This document shows, in pieces, positions 47,481 to 58,670 of a stretch of 64,000 bases of DNA. The position numbers and the translations under genes are program-made. Below the pieces are notes generated by a model. It did no database searches, had not been told where the DNA came from, and saw only the letters and a list, made by a program, of their open reading frames with translations. The number at the start of each line of letters is the position of its first letter. Position 1 is the first letter of the stretch. Source of the stretch: Mastigias papua (lineage: Eukaryota; Cnidaria; Scyphozoa; Rhizostomeae; Mastigiidae); NCBI GenBank assembly GCA_964019165.1, contig OZ025273.1, forward strand, positions 16,164,714 to 16,228,713, in the 5' to 3' direction.

Positions 47481-47837
47481 TCTAGTCTAGCAGCTGAAGC
47501 CGTTTTGTTGTTTAATGAGCGTGTAAAAGACGGTGTGATATGTGATAGTAAAATTGCTAAATAAGCATTTGTTAACCATTGTCACATGACAGTTTGCGAA
47601 CAATAGATGCCGCAGGCAGCTGCAGGCACGATGTTCACATTAGATTTTTATCTTGCTGGCAGTGCCATAATAGCTGGGAAAGTTGAACAAAGCTCAACTT
47701 TAGTCAAGGTACGGCAGGCTGCCACTGGTTGTCGGGGACAAAGTGTTCATATAAGGGATAACCTGCCTGCGGCATACCGTAGCAGCTGTGCCAGCGGCAC
47801 TCGCCGGCAGTTATGGCTATATGTGAACCAGCCTTTA

Positions 47838-48624
47838 AAGGCAGCCACTCTTGCCTTGTCACAGGTCCGTCATTGGGTTATGAGAGTTTTGATTACGTCA
47901 TCAGTGTCACCTGTTGGCTCCTCTCGCCTGTGTAGACCTACCTCTGTTGGTCCACAACTGCTTATTTGGTTAGGCCTTATTCGCAGCTAACCTCCATATA
48001 TGAAGGCCCTTCCACTATCCGCCACCTGTGGGTGCACCCTATACCACACAGCTCTGGTTCCCAACATGTACGAGGGGCCCCTAACTATAAAAATCATTGA
48101 ATCTGAAAGATACCTGAGTTTAGTATATGGGAACAGCAAGGTATCCTTGTCCTCTATGGACAAATAGAATCAATTTCTCTAAAAATAGATCATTCTTGCC
48201 ATGGAAACTACCACTATTGTCCTGGGATTGGTCAATTTGGTAACAAAGATATTGGGAGAATGATCAATCGTATCCGTATTTGAAATATGTCACCTTATTT
48301 ACCTTAAAAAGTACTATGTTTAAAGAGAAGATCTTTTTCTAAAATTTCTCTAGTAATACATTAGTTCAGTTTTAATGATGGAAGTATTATCAGTTTTAAT
48401 TTCTAGCTGATGGAAGTATTAATATGAACAATGCCCATATCCCTTCCATGATAGCTATCCAAAAATACTTCTGTGTAATGTAATAAGCTTTACCTACTTG
48501 TTGATCAAATTTCATAAGAATCGAACAAGAAACATACCCAGAATCCTGGTTTTCCCATGTGTACCCTTAAGAAATCTTATTTTCAGAAAATAACAAAAGA
48601 AGTCAATGATATACCAGGTTCACA
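47838..48624. other. Unassigned spacer
   Basis: No gene is recognised. Bases 47838-48080 have GC-rich text with short frames that may be LINE 5' UTR; the rest is AT-rich. Nothing else is visible. Confidence 0.4.
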
Positions 48625-50390
48625 TCAAAATGCACCATACTGATACATAATTCCTTCTTGGTTTAAATTTTCATCTTCCTCTGCATGTCTGTTTTTTCTC
48701 TTTGCTTTTTTGATCTTCTTTTGGCACTCAGATGATTTATATCCAGCCTTATAAATTCTTATGTTATCTGTCCTCTTCAACTCTATCAAAAACTTTGTTC
48801 CTACACAGATACCAAGTTCAGTAAGAATGTCACACAACTTACTGTGCCCATCATTGTACATAACAACAGCTAAAGCTAAACATACTTTCAGTGCAACTGA
48901 GCCTACAACTATAGTCTTTGGACATATATTCCATAAAAAAACTATTACAACTTTCCAATGAGGTTTGTGTATAGCCAACCAAGCACCGAACTATAAATTT
49001 ATTCTCTTTCAGCCTGTCAAAAATGGGCTTTACAAAACCAGCAACAGCTTTTGGAAGAGGCTGATTATGTATATACACAGAAGGGTCTTTATCGTATCCA
49101 TACCAAGAGGTAGGTCCATTAGGGCATTCACTATAGTTTGGCATTTCATCACTTGATAGTCTATCTCTCACAATTGCAGAATATCGTTTTTTCATGGCAT
49201 CTAAGTTACCAAAGTTTCTTCGAATAGCTAGTCCATAGTACAGCTGCACTTTATCTATTTCATTAAAAGCCAGCCTTCCTTTTCCACCAAGTTTTCCCAT
49301 CTTTTAAGATTCTGTTGCTACTTTTCCTTTTCAATTTCTAAGACTGGTCTCCATTCTCTTTTGGATGTGCCCAACACATTCCTTGTTTACTATTTCATAA
49401 ACTTCATAATCTGTAATATTTCATAATTTTCATACTACTGGCTTCTCATTTTTTATTGTTTCAAAACTCTTTCTGTCACCAACCCCTACATACCCAGTAA
49501 TTCGTAGCTTTCTCATTTTTACTGATCTCATAAAAATCTTTCTTACACCAGAAGCCTCCATTGCTGCTGGTGAACAAGCTTGGGCAGCCTTGCACTCATG
49601 GTCCAAACTCAGTTTTGTCTCCTTCTCCTTGGGCAACTGCAGCTTTTTTACTTCAAGGCATTCTTTGCAATACTTTTGCATGTCTTCAACATTAATAACT
49701 TTGTAGTTTGTGGTTGCAATGCAAGTAACCACACCTGAAAGGTAACTAAAGCCAGGTTTGTGCCATGTTCCATCAACGATACATGTGGCTTCCAGTGCCA
49801 TTTCTTCACCTTGGCCTTGCATTCCAACCTCTCTAGCTGCATCATCCATGCTGTTTCAGTGACTCTAGAACTAGCATCCAAAATATTTGCTAAAAGACTA
49901 CTATATGTCTTTTACCTCATGCTGGCAGGCAAGTTGATCACATCAAAGCAATCATAAACCATCAAACCCTCTCCCTAAAAGTCTCATTGCCAACACTGCT
50001 CTGTAATTTACTTGAAAGGGAGTAAGCCCACTTGACTCTGGCTTGTCTTTGGTAACTACCCATGGTGCACATCTCTTTGAAGAGTGAAAGCTCATCTGAC
50101 AGTTAGAATAATAATTCGAGCAACCAAGGAATAAAAGTGAAGCAAGGCCATATTTTCCACCACAACTCAGGGACAGTGTCCCATCTTTACACACCTTGAC
50201 CACACTTGACTCAGCAATTACTTGTTGACGAAGATCAATGTCTACAAGGGTAAAGCCCTCAAACCTATCATGATGTTCTCCTTGATGCGAATTAAATACT
50301 GCCTTTAGCTTTTCACTACTTCAGGATTTTGGTGGCAACAACAATGAATCATTTCCACTTGACAAAGAAGACGCTATTGAAGTTTTATCT
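48625..50390 (-). pseudogene. Mutator-like transposase remnant
   Basis: The minus strand encodes, in broken frames, the animal Mutator-like transposase domain. Order: VKVCKDGTLSLSCGGKYGLA, FQVNYRAVLAMRLLGRG; CIVDGTWHKPGFSYLSGVV (first Asp), MQKYCKECLE, GYVGVGDRKSFE (second Asp region), LYYGLAIRRN and MKKRYSAIVRDRLS; a Glu in TSLESCNSFF; then the ICPKTIVVGSVALKVCLA tail in another frame. Several shifts separate ORFs at 50203-49952, 49849-49430, 49300-48851 and 48978-48625. Inverted termini were not found. The family assignment rests on motif recall. Confidence 0.7.
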
Positions 50391-50400
50391 GGGATTTAAC

Positions 50401-50546
50401 TGTATATGATGTAATTAGTCACATACCCATATGTGTCATGTCCTCTATATTCTTAGTCTGTTCAAATTTCATTTTGTTCATGATGTATGCTTTATATTCA
50501 TATGTGATTTCTATTTTCCTATGCTCATTTACAAATGACTATAACA
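50401..50546 (+). repeat. Probable Copia 5' LTR
   Basis: The stretch begins TGTATATGATG and ends TATAACA directly before the primer-binding site. It fits the TG..CA rule. There is no 3' copy to confirm the boundary. Confidence 0.5.
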
Positions 50547-50566
50547 GGTTATGGGCCCAGGAAAGG
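50547..50566 (+). promoter_or_regulatory. Copia primer-binding site
   Basis: GGTTATGGGCCCAG matches the internal initiator-Met tRNA primer site well known from Copia-type elements. Confidence 0.8.
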
Positions 50567-51162
50567 AGAACAGATGAAGTATAGTAAGTAAGTGGAGCAG
50601 TGCAATAGGTTTCAGACAACCATTGTATTCATGACGGCTACAGCACCTGAGGGTGGAGCATCATTACACATCGGGAAATTTATGGCAGAGAATCTCTATC
50701 ACTGGAAATTTAAAATCCAGATGATATTGGAGGAATGAGATGTGTGAGGAATTGTAAGTGGTTAGGAAGTAGAACTGACAGGCGATGGAACTACACTGGC
50801 CACAGTTCAGAAATTCAATAAACGTGCCAGGACGGCATTTACCACAATGTGTTTATCAGAACAGCTTTCGCCTGTTTGCTCATCAAAGACAGCCAAAGAT
50901 GCTTGAGATAAGCTTGAAAGTCACTATCAGGTTAAGTCTTTAGCGAATAAGCTTCTCCTCTGAAATAAATATTTTACTGCAACTATGGCAGAGAGCGATG
51001 CAATGCTTGAGCATATAAACAGGATGACACTGATAGTGGGGCAGTTAGAATCAGTGCGAGCAACAGTCACTGAAGAAGACCAAGTTGCTGCATTATTATG
51101 TAGTCTTCCAGATTCATATAACAACCTGAGTATTGCTTTGCAGTCCAAAGCGGAAGACCTAA

Positions 51163-52388
51163 AGGCTGATTTCCATTCATTAAAACGTGAACGGGTGGGC
51201 AGAGATTTAGCAATGAGCAGAGTTTATGCGAGCAGGTACTACCATTTCCATTTACTGGCGGGCTTAAGCAAAGCAAGACGGCTGCTGGTTACAAACTATG
51301 GGTAGACAATTTCAAAGATTTCAAGATTCAAAGATTGGTACACGAGTTAAGACTATTTGATGAAGAATATATTTTCAAACACTTTCAAATGTCTTGCATG
51401 GAATTCAAGTAACTTCTGTCTTGGATCACCCCTTTTATTGTGAAGTCAACAAAGAGGCACCCAACAACATCCCCAGCTGAACGCCTCACGATTACATAGC
51501 ACTACTTGCCACAGGGATGCCCAGTTCACTATTGCGTCAAGCTATCAAGCAATTGCAACTGGGTTGCCAGATGGTCTGGAAACGAGCAGGCCAAACCAGC
51601 TTAAAAAAGTGGCCAAATTGGTCAAAAATAGGCCAAACTAAAATGACGTCATGAAGCATCGCTATGCGCATGCGTAGATATACATTAGGAAAACACATCA
51701 TGAACCTCGAGAGCTGAAAGCAACTGAACAATTATAAAAGATAAACAAGAACAAATTTAAAGGTAATAACAAACAAAGCATGAAGCAAAAATAATAAAGT
51801 TTCACACAAGCTATTCATCTTGCATCATCACATCATCATCATCATCTTCATTTATTCCTTCTGTTGCATACATGGACGAATTGAACAGCTCTACCATCCT
51901 TGGAATACACTGTTTGAATAAAACTGTTCAAAGGCCAGAAACAAAGTAAAAAACGTATTTCGATATATTCGAGAAAACAGGCCATAAAAGGCCAAATTTT
52001 AGTCTCAGGCCAAATGTTATTTTTTCAGGCAAATCAACATGAAAAAAGGCCACAAGTGAGAAATTTGGCCTTAAAAAGGCCAATATGGCAACTCTGAACT
52101 GCAAGTGTTATATGGACTGTACTATGCGAAAAGGGTTATGTATCTGCACCCAGCACTCAAGACAAATGGCTGGAAATAGCTCAAGACTTTATTAGGCTAT
52201 GGAATTTCCCTAATTGCTTGGGTGCACTTGAAGGGAAACATTTTACCATTCAAGCATACAGTAACCGTGTTTTTTCTGCTAGTGTCCACAAACACTTGGA
52301 TGCAGAGGGGACAATGCGTATGCTCTATTTCCAAGGATGTTCCTTTTTGCATCCACCCGCTCACTTTTCAATGAATGGAACTTGGCCT
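51163..52388 (+). mobile_element. PIF/Harbinger element G, decayed
   Basis: The left end AGGCTGATTTCCATTCATT pairs imperfectly with the right end (complement AGGCCAAGTTCCATTCATT). TAA precedes the left end (51160-51162) and TTA follows the right (52389-52391). It holds a nuclease remnant (51253-52270): LVHELRLFDEEYIFKHFQM, SPAERLTIT, then, beyond the hAT MITE, LWNFPNCLGALEGKHFTIQ. The first catalytic Asp is Glu. No MADF gene or DDE C-terminus remains. Confidence 0.8.
51559..52096. mobile_element. hAT-type MITE, 538 bp
   Basis: The ends CTGGGTTGCCAGAT and (complement) CAGAGTTGCCATAT are inverted; the flanks AATTGCAA (51551-51558) and AACTGCAA (52097-52104) form an 8-bp duplication with one mismatch. 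The inside is rich in AGGCCAAA words. It splits the nuclease remnant of element G. Confidence 0.8.
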
Positions 52389-53250
52389 TTACAATTGATA
52401 TTTTTTGTAGCTAGGTTATTGCACGAGAGAAATTAGTGGAAAGGCAAAATCACTGCAAGTAATGGAACTGAGAAAGCTATGGTATAATTTAGAGGAAAAC
52501 CAGGAAAAAAAGCTGAAAATAAGGTAGTAAAACCAGTATGAGGAAAAAGGGACAAGTGGCACAACTGTGGTGTACAGGGGCATTTTGCAACATATTGTCA
52601 TAAACCAAAACAAATGATAAGTCGCAAATGTAAAGAGAACAACCCAACACATCAGCATGCATACGCTTATGATGAAAAGGAACATGTGTTGTTTCCAATG
52701 TCATTTTATACTGGTAGTGCTTCTCAGTGGTACATGGATTCTGGTGCTTTGTAGAGCATGACTAACAGCAAAGCTTCAACGGTGAACTACCCATAATTGT
52801 CTTCACCAGAATTAGTTAGGATTGGAAATATTTGTTAGGTTAAACCTTAAGGAGAAGGGAATATATGGAATGAAGTAAAAGCAGCTGTGTACAAGCTAGC
52901 TGACTTAGTTGATGTATTATATGTACCTGAATTGGGAAAGAAGTTATATTTCATAAGTGCGGTCACAAAAAGAGGTAACACAGTATTGTTTGAAAAGGGG
53001 AACTGCGTGATGTTGAATTCTTCTGGAGTTGAGGTTGGTTCTGAAAAAGTGCAAGGAAAGTTAATCAGTTGTAATGCTAATGTACACCATACACGTTAAG
53101 GCTGATTTCCACGGGGCGACTATTTCGCCGCGAATTTGCAGAGAAATTAATTTGAGCATGCGCACTAGGCTTTCTGATTTCGTAGCGAAATCGCCGCGAT
53201 CTCTTTTCTGGATACAGCGAAATTCGTAGTTTTGGCGCGCAATATCGAAC

Positions 53251-54546
53251 ATGGTGTATGCACGAAGGTTGTTGTTAGTGAAAAAGAAAGTACTAATTTT
53301 GAAGCTAATAGAGCTAAAGAGGAAAAGAAAGAAAAGGTACTGGGTAAGGAAAGTGTATAGAGATTGGCAGGAAAAGGGAGAATTCCACATGTTGGTAAGA
53401 GACTTGAGGCTTCACGATCATGAATATTTTTTCACGTGCTTCCGTATGTTGCCTTCAACATTTGAAGAACTTCTTTCTTTCGTTGCTCCTATTATTGTAA
53501 AAAAGAGTACGGTAATGCGAGATCCACTTGGACCAAGTGAAATATTGGCTGTTACATTGAGGTATTTGGTGACAGGAGATGCCCAGTGCACAATTGCAGC
53601 CAGCTATAGGATAAGCCCGACAACAAGTGGCAGGGTATTATCAGAGACATGTGATGCACTGTGGGTCACTTTGTTGAATTTAAAATTTATTGACCCCCCT
53701 AGTACAGAAGCTCAATGGAGAGAGATTGCAGCCACGTTTCAAAACAGGTGGAACTTCCCACATGCACTGGGGGCAATAGATGGGAAACATGTTGTCATGC
53801 AAGCCCCACATAACAGTGGATCCGAGTACTTTAATTACAAAAAGACCCACAGTATCGTTTTGTTAGCCGTTTGTAATGCCAGATACGAATTTTTATTGGT
53901 AGATATCGGAGATTCTGGTAGACAGAGCGATGGGAGCGTCTATAATAATAGCCATTTAGGTCATGCTATCGAAAATAATTTATTAGATATTCCAAAACCT
54001 GAGAAAATAAATCCGGATTCGTCGAAACTATACCCATTTGTTTTCGTGGCTGATGATGCATTTGGTCTAAAGCCCCATATGATGAAGCCCTATCCAAATC
54101 AAAATCAATCAATAGAACAGAGGATATTCAACTATAGACTTTCGAGGGCAAGGAGAGTTATTGAAAATACATTTGGTATTGCAACGTCAAGGTTCAAAGT
54201 ATTTTGTAGACCAATTATAGCAAAGACAGAGAAGGTAAAATCGATAACAAAAGCAGTTGTTGCATTGCACAATTATTTGATGAAGAAACGTACGCAGAAT
54301 AATGAAAATAACTATAACTAGTGTCCAACATCGTACATTGATAGAGATACCAGACTCGGAATAACTCTTGGGGATTGGCGTAAGGAACAAGCAAATAGTG
54401 CTGGACTGCAACAAATATCGCAAATGGGTTCGAACAATTACTCTCGGGACGCCAAAGAAGTACGAGATGACTTCAGAAACTACTTCTGTTCCACAGCAGG
54501 ATCACTTGATTGGCAGCTACTGAGAGTAACTAGAGACAGGGCTTGA
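53251..54546 (+). pseudogene. Harbinger F nuclease, one stop
   Basis: This is an intronless HARBI1-like frame of 431 codons with a single TAG at 54319-54321. Parts: basic N-terminus (KRKRKKRYW), HMLVRDLRLHDHEYF, GPSEILAVTLRYLVTGDAQ, HTH YRISPTTSGRVLSETCDAL, first Asp in GAIDGKHVV, second in GDSGRQSDGSVY, VADDAFGLKPHMMKPY, Glu in ENTFGIATSRF, and ALHNYL. After the stop the same frame gives TRLGITLGDWRKEQ and FRNYFCSTAGSLDWQ, the family C-terminus. A truncated protein keeping the whole D-D-E core (356 aa) could still be made. It is the best preserved nuclease in the window. Confidence 0.92.
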
Positions 54547-54665
54547 AACTGACTTATGTCATTATCACGTGCAGGACAAATGGCATTTCAGGTATCTATT
54601 GATGAACATCTTGCTGTATAGTTATTGACTAGTCCACAGTATCTGGCACAGCATTTTGACAATAC

Positions 54666-54960
54666 ACCAATCAAAGCCTGAGAGCAATGAATATTTATGA
54701 AACCCTCTATATCATGAATAGGGTATCACTTTGATCTATTCTAGGTGTATTGATCTAGGTGTATTGAAAACATAACAACCAAAACCTTGGAATAATCAAT
54801 AGTCCTGAAACACTCTACAATATGAATAGGGTAGCAATTTAATCTATTTAGGTTTATTGAGAACATATCAACCAAAACCTTAGGGCAATGAACATTCATG
54901 AAACCCTCTAAGCTATGAACAGGGTATCAATTTGTTCTATTTAAGGTATGTTGAGCAATG
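54666..54960. repeat. Imperfect tandem repeat, about three copies
   Basis: Units of roughly 90-105 bp share GAAACCCTCTA, ATGAATAGGGTATCA and ATCAACCAAAACCTTAG blocks. They lie in the 54547-55382 spacer of element F between its convergent genes. The rest of the spacer is AT-rich and featureless. Confidence 0.8.
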
Positions 54961-55382
54961 ACCAGAAATGTGTGTTCCTTAAGTACCAAATGAAAAAGGA
55001 AGAAGTAATGTTTCACTCATCACATGCAACGAAATTAATGAACTATTGAACATTTCCATGATCACAATGCTGCCAGATTTCCATTTTAAACATTTATACT
55101 TAATTATTCAGTTAATAAATGGCTTTTAGTTTTGTAGTGATACTGATAGTGAGTAGTTTTGGGCACCATGGAGGATGACAATGTGAATATCTCTCACAAC
55201 TTTCTATAATGGTGTTTTAGTGGCAAATCAGTTGAAAGCATTCCATTATATATACTCTAATTAATCATCAAAATGAAAACTTATAATCAAATGTTTGTGC
55301 TGTAATTTCTCCAGCATGCCTTTAAATGCCTTGATTAATACCAATTTGAGAAACCAGCCAAGCACACACAATATGAAGATAA

Positions 55383-55822
55383 TCACTCATCTCCATATTG
55401 AATGTCATAAAGAAGTTGGCTAATTTTTATCTTAGCCAGCCTCTTTTGCTTCTTAGGCAGCTCTCTCATTATTGGGATTAAGCTGCGGCAATAAAGAGCA
55501 TCTTCATCATTGTCATCTTCCATGGATTTCTTCAGCATTGCATCACATTCTGCTAAAGACTGTGTCAATACTGAAGCCTGAGAATCCCTCTTCCTTTTCC
55601 TATTTGGTTGGGGTGGTAGCCTACTTGGAGTCTCTGTAATACCTCACCAATGCTACCTGGACTTGGTGGTGTAATCACAGAGTCCTCTGAAAAGGGACTA
55701 CCCAAAGGGTCAATTGTAGAGGGTAAATTGCTCTCAGTTGCCTTGTTGGCACTTGTCTCACAGAGAAATGCCATTTGCTCAAAGTACTGGCATTTTGGCA
55801 ATTCTTCAATGCAAGCAAAGAA
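55383..55822 (-). pseudogene. MADF protein of element F, C-terminal part
   Basis: Minus-strand text with NRKRKRDSQASVLTQSLAEC leading to the BESS-like end ALYCRSLIPIMRELPKKQKR and LLYDIQYGDE. One frame change near 55640. The MADF domain itself is absent because of the deletion at about 55820. Confidence 0.75.
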
Positions 55823-56024
55823 ACCAGATGTTTCTAACTTCAAAATCTTTGGATGTACGGCCTATTTACACATTTCAAATCAAGAAAGAAGACAGTGGGA
55901 TGCTATGTCAGTGAAAAGAAACTTTCATTGGATAATCCATAAACAAAGGGTATCATCTTTGGGATCCAAAAGCCAAATGTATACATATATCAAAAGATGT
56001 TGCATGTTTTGTAGAGGATTTTGA
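55815..56024 (+). pseudogene. Copia integrase C-terminal fragment
   Basis: KKPDVSNFKIFGCTAYLHIS matches the conserved linker after the Copia integrase core, followed by RRQWDAMSVKRNF and MYTYIKRCCMFCRGF. It is the last recognisable piece of the Copia element. Bases 56025-56300 contain nothing clear. Confidence 0.8.
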
Positions 56025-56480
56025 TGGATGTACCAGTGAGTCACAGAGGAAGTTCAAAATATGACATTACTTTGCCTTCTACTATCATTAGAGAGTTTAT
56101 GAAACACTATGCGGCGAGCTACTACGCCACAGGGGAGATTGAGCACTAGCCGAGCTGAGGTGTTGCCTTAGGGGGTGTTATTTCAACACATCAGATTTCT
56201 AAATGTGATATGAGGACATCATGTCTAACATCACACTCAAGGGTATCTTTACATTTTCAATGACTGCTGTCTTCTTCAATGTACGTCTGTCAATACTGAT
56301 AGTACAGTCCCACATGAGTCTGAGTCAAAAGTCAAGATGCTGTTGTGCAAACGGGCCCTCTGTTGCTTTGTTAGCCTTGCCAGGTGTGCTCTTTGGTGGA
56401 TTAGTCTACTTATTGAGAGTGTTCCTCTGAATTTCTCCCTCTATACAATTTAGTTTCTTTCTGTATTCATGTAGAGTATT

Positions 56481-56838
56481 TTACTTTCCTGTATTAATCT
56501 GCATTTTGAATTGTTTGTTTAGTTCTTCTCTCCTTCTCTTCCTCACCTTTTCTACTTCTGGACCTGGATTTTTCTCAATATCATTTTGAAGCTTTACTTT
56601 TACTCTACAGTCTATTTGTCTCCTGGATTCCCAGGATATTGCCAGCAATTTGATAATGGAACTCCTGGGGCTGGCTAGGCCCGCAGTAGCTCCCCACAGT
56701 GCTGCAGTCAGGTAGAACATGCTTAGCATTTCCTCCTTTACTCTTCGCACAATGGTTAGCATTGCATTTGTTTCAAACACGGATTTCCCATGATGGTTAT
56801 AGCTTGCCACCTCGGGGAGGTTGCAATGCTTCGGCTAG
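56481..56838 (-). pseudogene. LINE ORF 5' part with a 2A-like motif
   Basis: A minus-strand frame (from about 56810 to 56481) encodes LASPRSSIIKLLAISWESRR and then KLQNDIEKNPGPEVEKVRK. D-I-E-K-N-P-G-P (56582-56559) fits the 2A consensus D-x-E-x-N-P-G-P. 2A-like motifs near the N-terminus are known from several animal LINEs. The reading stops at 56481. It abuts the repeat tail of LINE K and may be an older element into which K inserted. Confidence 0.7.
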
Positions 56839-56862
56839 CATCATCATCATCGTCGTCGTCGT
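56839..56862 (-). repeat. LINE K 3' tail microsatellite
   Basis: On the minus strand ACGACGACGATGATGATGAT-type repeats end LINE K. The same kind of trinucleotide tail ends LINE X and the LINE at 1944. Confidence 0.85.
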
Positions 56863-58465
56863 AGGCTGTCATTCCCTATTAGGAATCCGCCATCCGATTT
56901 CCCATCTCGATGTTGGCCTCTTTCCCCTCACAGATTCTCCTATGCCTACTGATATTTGCTCTTGAATGTGGTTGACTACAAAGTTCGCAAATTATCATGT
57001 CCCCTTTTATCTCATTCTCTCTTTTATCTTTCTGTACCGCTCTTTCTTCTTCCGTTAACGTATATTGTCTTTTGTTTCTAAGTCTGCAGGATTTTCTATG
57101 ACGGGCCATGTTTGCTATGGATTTTGTCTCTGCACAATGTGGACAAATTCCTTTCGGGGCCTCAGTAGAAAATTTTTGGTGGCCACTTATCGATGTTTTC
57201 TCTGCTATTGCAGTATTACACCATTCACACTTTGTTTCTTGCTGCCTGTTCTTTCTATGTATCTTTTCATGATTCTTTCTTCCTGTGATTGATTTAAATG
57301 TTTTCCTACATTCAGCCCATTGACATACTAGTGATCTTTGCCGTTCCCTATTCCTTTCTGATCTTGACATCTGTGAATATTGGTTTCCATGAATTTTTTA
57401 TTTCTCTTCTTCCCACTCCTCTAAATGCTTTTTCCTCTTATGTATTATTTCCCTCCATTTTCACCTGTCACATACAAGATGTTCAATTAAATCTGCATCT
57501 AATCCAGCATCATAGAATATCTTCCTCCAATATTCTAACATTCCATGTCTTGGCTTTCTCTGTGGTGTCGGTGTCACTGGTGGTACATACCAGCCGAGTG
57601 TTATCAATTTCGTTGGATGATTGTTTTCCATCCTTAGCACATGGCCAATCCTTCTCAATACTCTTTCCTCGATCTTGTCTTCCATTGATCTGACTCCAAG
57701 ACTTCTTCTCACTCCCCACATGTTCACTTTATTCTCTTCCATTTGCTTAAGAGCTGGTCCCCTTTTCTTATTCATCCATACAAAACAATAACCCTACTAT
57801 TTTTTGCATCTCTTTTATCTCTTTCTTCCGCCATGCCCCTGTCCCACAATTGAATGTCATCATTGATTCAACTACGGCTTGAATAATCATTGCTTGTATT
57901 TTCTTAGCTACTTTGGAATTTTTCAATCTTTTCTTTATGGTCATAAGAGCATGTCTTCCCCTTTTTTTCCTTTGGTTTAAATCTTGTCTCCTACCTACCC
58001 ATGTCCCAAGCATTTGTGTTTCACCTCCAGCTGCTGTGCCTAGTGCTAGATGTTCTTCTTTGCCATCATGACACTTTTCTTCACAATTTCTCATGCTTAA
58101 TTTTACAATTTCCTTGCCTTGTCTCATTTCATCTTTTTCACCATATAGTGTCGTATCATCAGCAAATAAAGCTTCTGTGAGTCTAAAAGTTCCTCTTTCT
58201 GTGCTCTTTATCACCTGCTTTGTTGATTTCGGTGGTAGAGAATTCCCTGGGTGCCAACTAAACTCTATACCTATATTCAATCCTTTGTTCTGTGTACTTT
58301 TTTCGCGTTCTTCTGCTGCTTGCCTTATTGCTGCTGAATGATAAATATTAAAGTGTATAGGAGATGTAGCACATCCTTCTCGTAATCCTCATAATGGTCG
58401 CCATGAATTGCTGTTTTCTTCCCTCCCTCTTACTCTGTATTCAGTTTCCTCGTGCAGGACTTGTA
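56863..58465 (-). pseudogene. LINE K: RT C-terminal half with zinc fingers
   Basis: Minus strand, several frames. RT motifs: GLREGCATSPIHFNIYHSA, then ALFADDTTLYGEKDEM with the YADD-type site as FADD, RVLRRIGHVLRMENNHPTK and GMLEYWRKIFYDAGLD. At 57370-56879 an open frame of 163 codons has C2H2-like fingers (CQWAECRKTFKSITGRKNH; CEWCNTAI; CPHCAETKSIANMARH; CELCSQPHSRANISRH). These fingers follow the RT, so they are C-terminal. The endonuclease and the first half of the RT are missing beyond 58465. Confidence 0.8.
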
Positions 58466-58670
58466 GTGATCTAATAGCTTAGTACTAATAGCCCGCTACA
58501 CGCGGGCTTCCCTAGCCCCAGTTCAAAAGTTGCATATTAGCCTTGGAAAGACTAACTCTGTGCCCCCATGACAGTTGCTTGGTCTGGTCGCATAGGATCA
58601 CAAGAAGGTGACATCATGGGCCTCTGCGATGGAGCACATGACTTTCTGCCTTGCATTGTGCAAATCGAGG

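Larger units (their letters stand above)
44877..47833. mobile_element. PIF/Harbinger element E, 2957 bp
   Basis: GGCTGGTTCACATATAGCC at the left pairs with GGCTATATGTGAACCAGCC at the right. TTTA stands at both junctions (44873-44876 and 47834-47837), consistent with a TTA target plus one shared base. It lies 127 bp from element D. Nuclease (+) and MADF (-) converge and their 3' ends overlap. Confidence 0.9.
50631..53097 (+). pseudogene. Copia gag and protease, broken
   Basis: The frame starts at ATG 50631 (GKFMAENLYHWKFKIQMIL), then QLSPVCSSKTAKDA, HINRMTLIVGQLESV and VAALLCSLPDSYNNLSIALQ, typical Copia capsid. Harbinger G enters after KAEDLK (51160). Gag resumes at ARLLHEREISGKAKSL, with a zinc knuckle (HNCGVQGHFATYC) and the protease motif YMDSGAL near 52736. 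LVDVLYVPELGKKLYFI and GNTVLFEKGNC follow. Stops are frequent. Harbinger F cuts it at 53096. Confidence 0.85.
53099..55822. mobile_element. PIF/Harbinger element F, right end deleted
   Basis: The left end AGGCTGATTTCCACGGGGCG follows TTA (53096-53098) and shares its first 12 bases with element G. Nuclease (+) and the tail of a MADF gene (-) are present. The MADF domain, the right terminus and its TTA are missing, and Copia integrase text starts at about 55815. A deletion joining F to the Copia element is the simplest reading. Confidence 0.85.
50401..56040 (+). mobile_element. Copia LTR retrotransposon, broken by elements G and F
   Basis: The order is a probable 5' LTR, the primer site GGTTATGGGCCCAG, gag, Harbinger G, gag zinc knuckle, protease, Harbinger F, and an integrase C-terminal fragment at 55815-56024. 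The integrase core, RT, RNase H and 3' LTR are missing. The 5' boundary is the TG at 50401, directly after the Mutator remnant. Confidence 0.8.

Noticed and set aside
53096..55822. Intact autonomous Harbinger F
   Set aside because: The right end and MADF domain are missing and one TAG interrupts the nuclease.
56221..56430. Possible membrane protein ORF
   Set aside because: It is hydrophobic by composition only and overlaps the region after the 2A-type LINE frame; no family is visible.
57065..58341. Several plus-strand ORFs with Phe/Ser-rich products
   Set aside because: They are shadows of the minus-strand RT and zinc-finger frames of LINE K.
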